A stretch of 64,000 nt of DNA. It comes from Thiomicrorhabdus sp. 6S3-12 (lineage in GTDB: Bacteria; Pseudomonadota; Gammaproteobacteria; Thiomicrospirales; Thiomicrospiraceae). The DNA lies in the NCBI RefSeq assembly GCF_017571475.1, contig NZ_JAGETW010000002.1:124001-188000 (forward strand). The letters are read 5' to 3'. Numbering within the stretch: position 1 is the first letter of the stretch; each line of letters opens with the position of its first letter. Below the pieces are notes generated by a model. The model ran no database searches. It saw nothing but the letters and a program-made list of their open reading frames with translations, and was not told where the DNA came from. The translations under genes were made by a program, and so were the position numbers. Shown here in pieces: positions 63,999-64,000 of this stretch.

Positions 63999-64000
63999 CA

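Overview
The window is chromosomal DNA from a sulfur-oxidising gammaproteobacterium, most likely of the Thiomicrospira / Hydrogenovibrio / Thiomicrorhabdus group. The grounds are a soxXYZA thiosulfate-oxidation cluster, a tusA-dsrE pair, small c-type cytochromes, a glycolate-salvage block as expected in an autotroph, and gammaproteobacterial synteny (suhB/trmJ-cysE-iscR and ndk-rlmN-rodZ-hisS-yfgM-bamB-der). The genus is inference. No rRNA, tRNA or CRISPR array was found.

Layout. 0-4.8 kb is AT-rich and accessory-looking: a partial DUF2339 membrane protein, a Lys/Ala-rich histone-H1-like protein, an EamA transporter, two unlisted small ORFs, a NifX-like protein, a higBA toxin-antitoxin pair and a lone HsdR_N-type nuclease. 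5-8.3 kb is ilvBNC with a promoter and a structured leader. 8.5-13.3 kb has orn, an M48 protease, phhB, rsgA, a small membrane ORF and two cytochromes c. 13.4-27.1 kb is a long minus-strand run: a giant FAD/Fe-S oxidoreductase, der, bamB, yfgM, hisS, a short rodZ-like gene, rlmN, ndk, iscA, iscR, cysE, trmJ. 27-34 kb holds suhB, rimI, a holD-like gene, leuA, pssA, dsrE-tusA and bepA. 34.5-36.7 kb is soxXYZA. 37-44.6 kb has terB-like, ilvD, argA, rnt, grxD, an asparagine-synthase-family gene and coaE.

44.6-50.3 kb is unusual. It has a Cys-Gly repeat protein resembling an HvfA/bufferin metallophore precursor beside a DoxX C-terminal fragment, then a two-gene unit: a TRAP-type plus LivJ-type double binding-protein fusion followed by a membrane GGDEF-EAL protein. 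50.5-57 kb joins glcDEF, a glyoxylate aminotransferase and formate-THF ligase (2-phosphoglycolate to glycine and C1 units).

59.1-62.9 kb is an AT-rich accessory island. Its first gene, a KAP-family P-loop NTPase, has ends that look like a single integron gene cassette: GTTAGAT at 59165 is the exact reverse complement of ATCTAAC at the start of an attC-like hairpin directly after the gene. The cassette appears to sit in the 5' leader of an unknown membrane protein gene, separating its promoter from its ribosome-binding site. A GFA-family gene follows, and the sequence then returns to ordinary chromosomal genes (PQ-loop protein, a hypothetical, and a truncated ThiE-like end).
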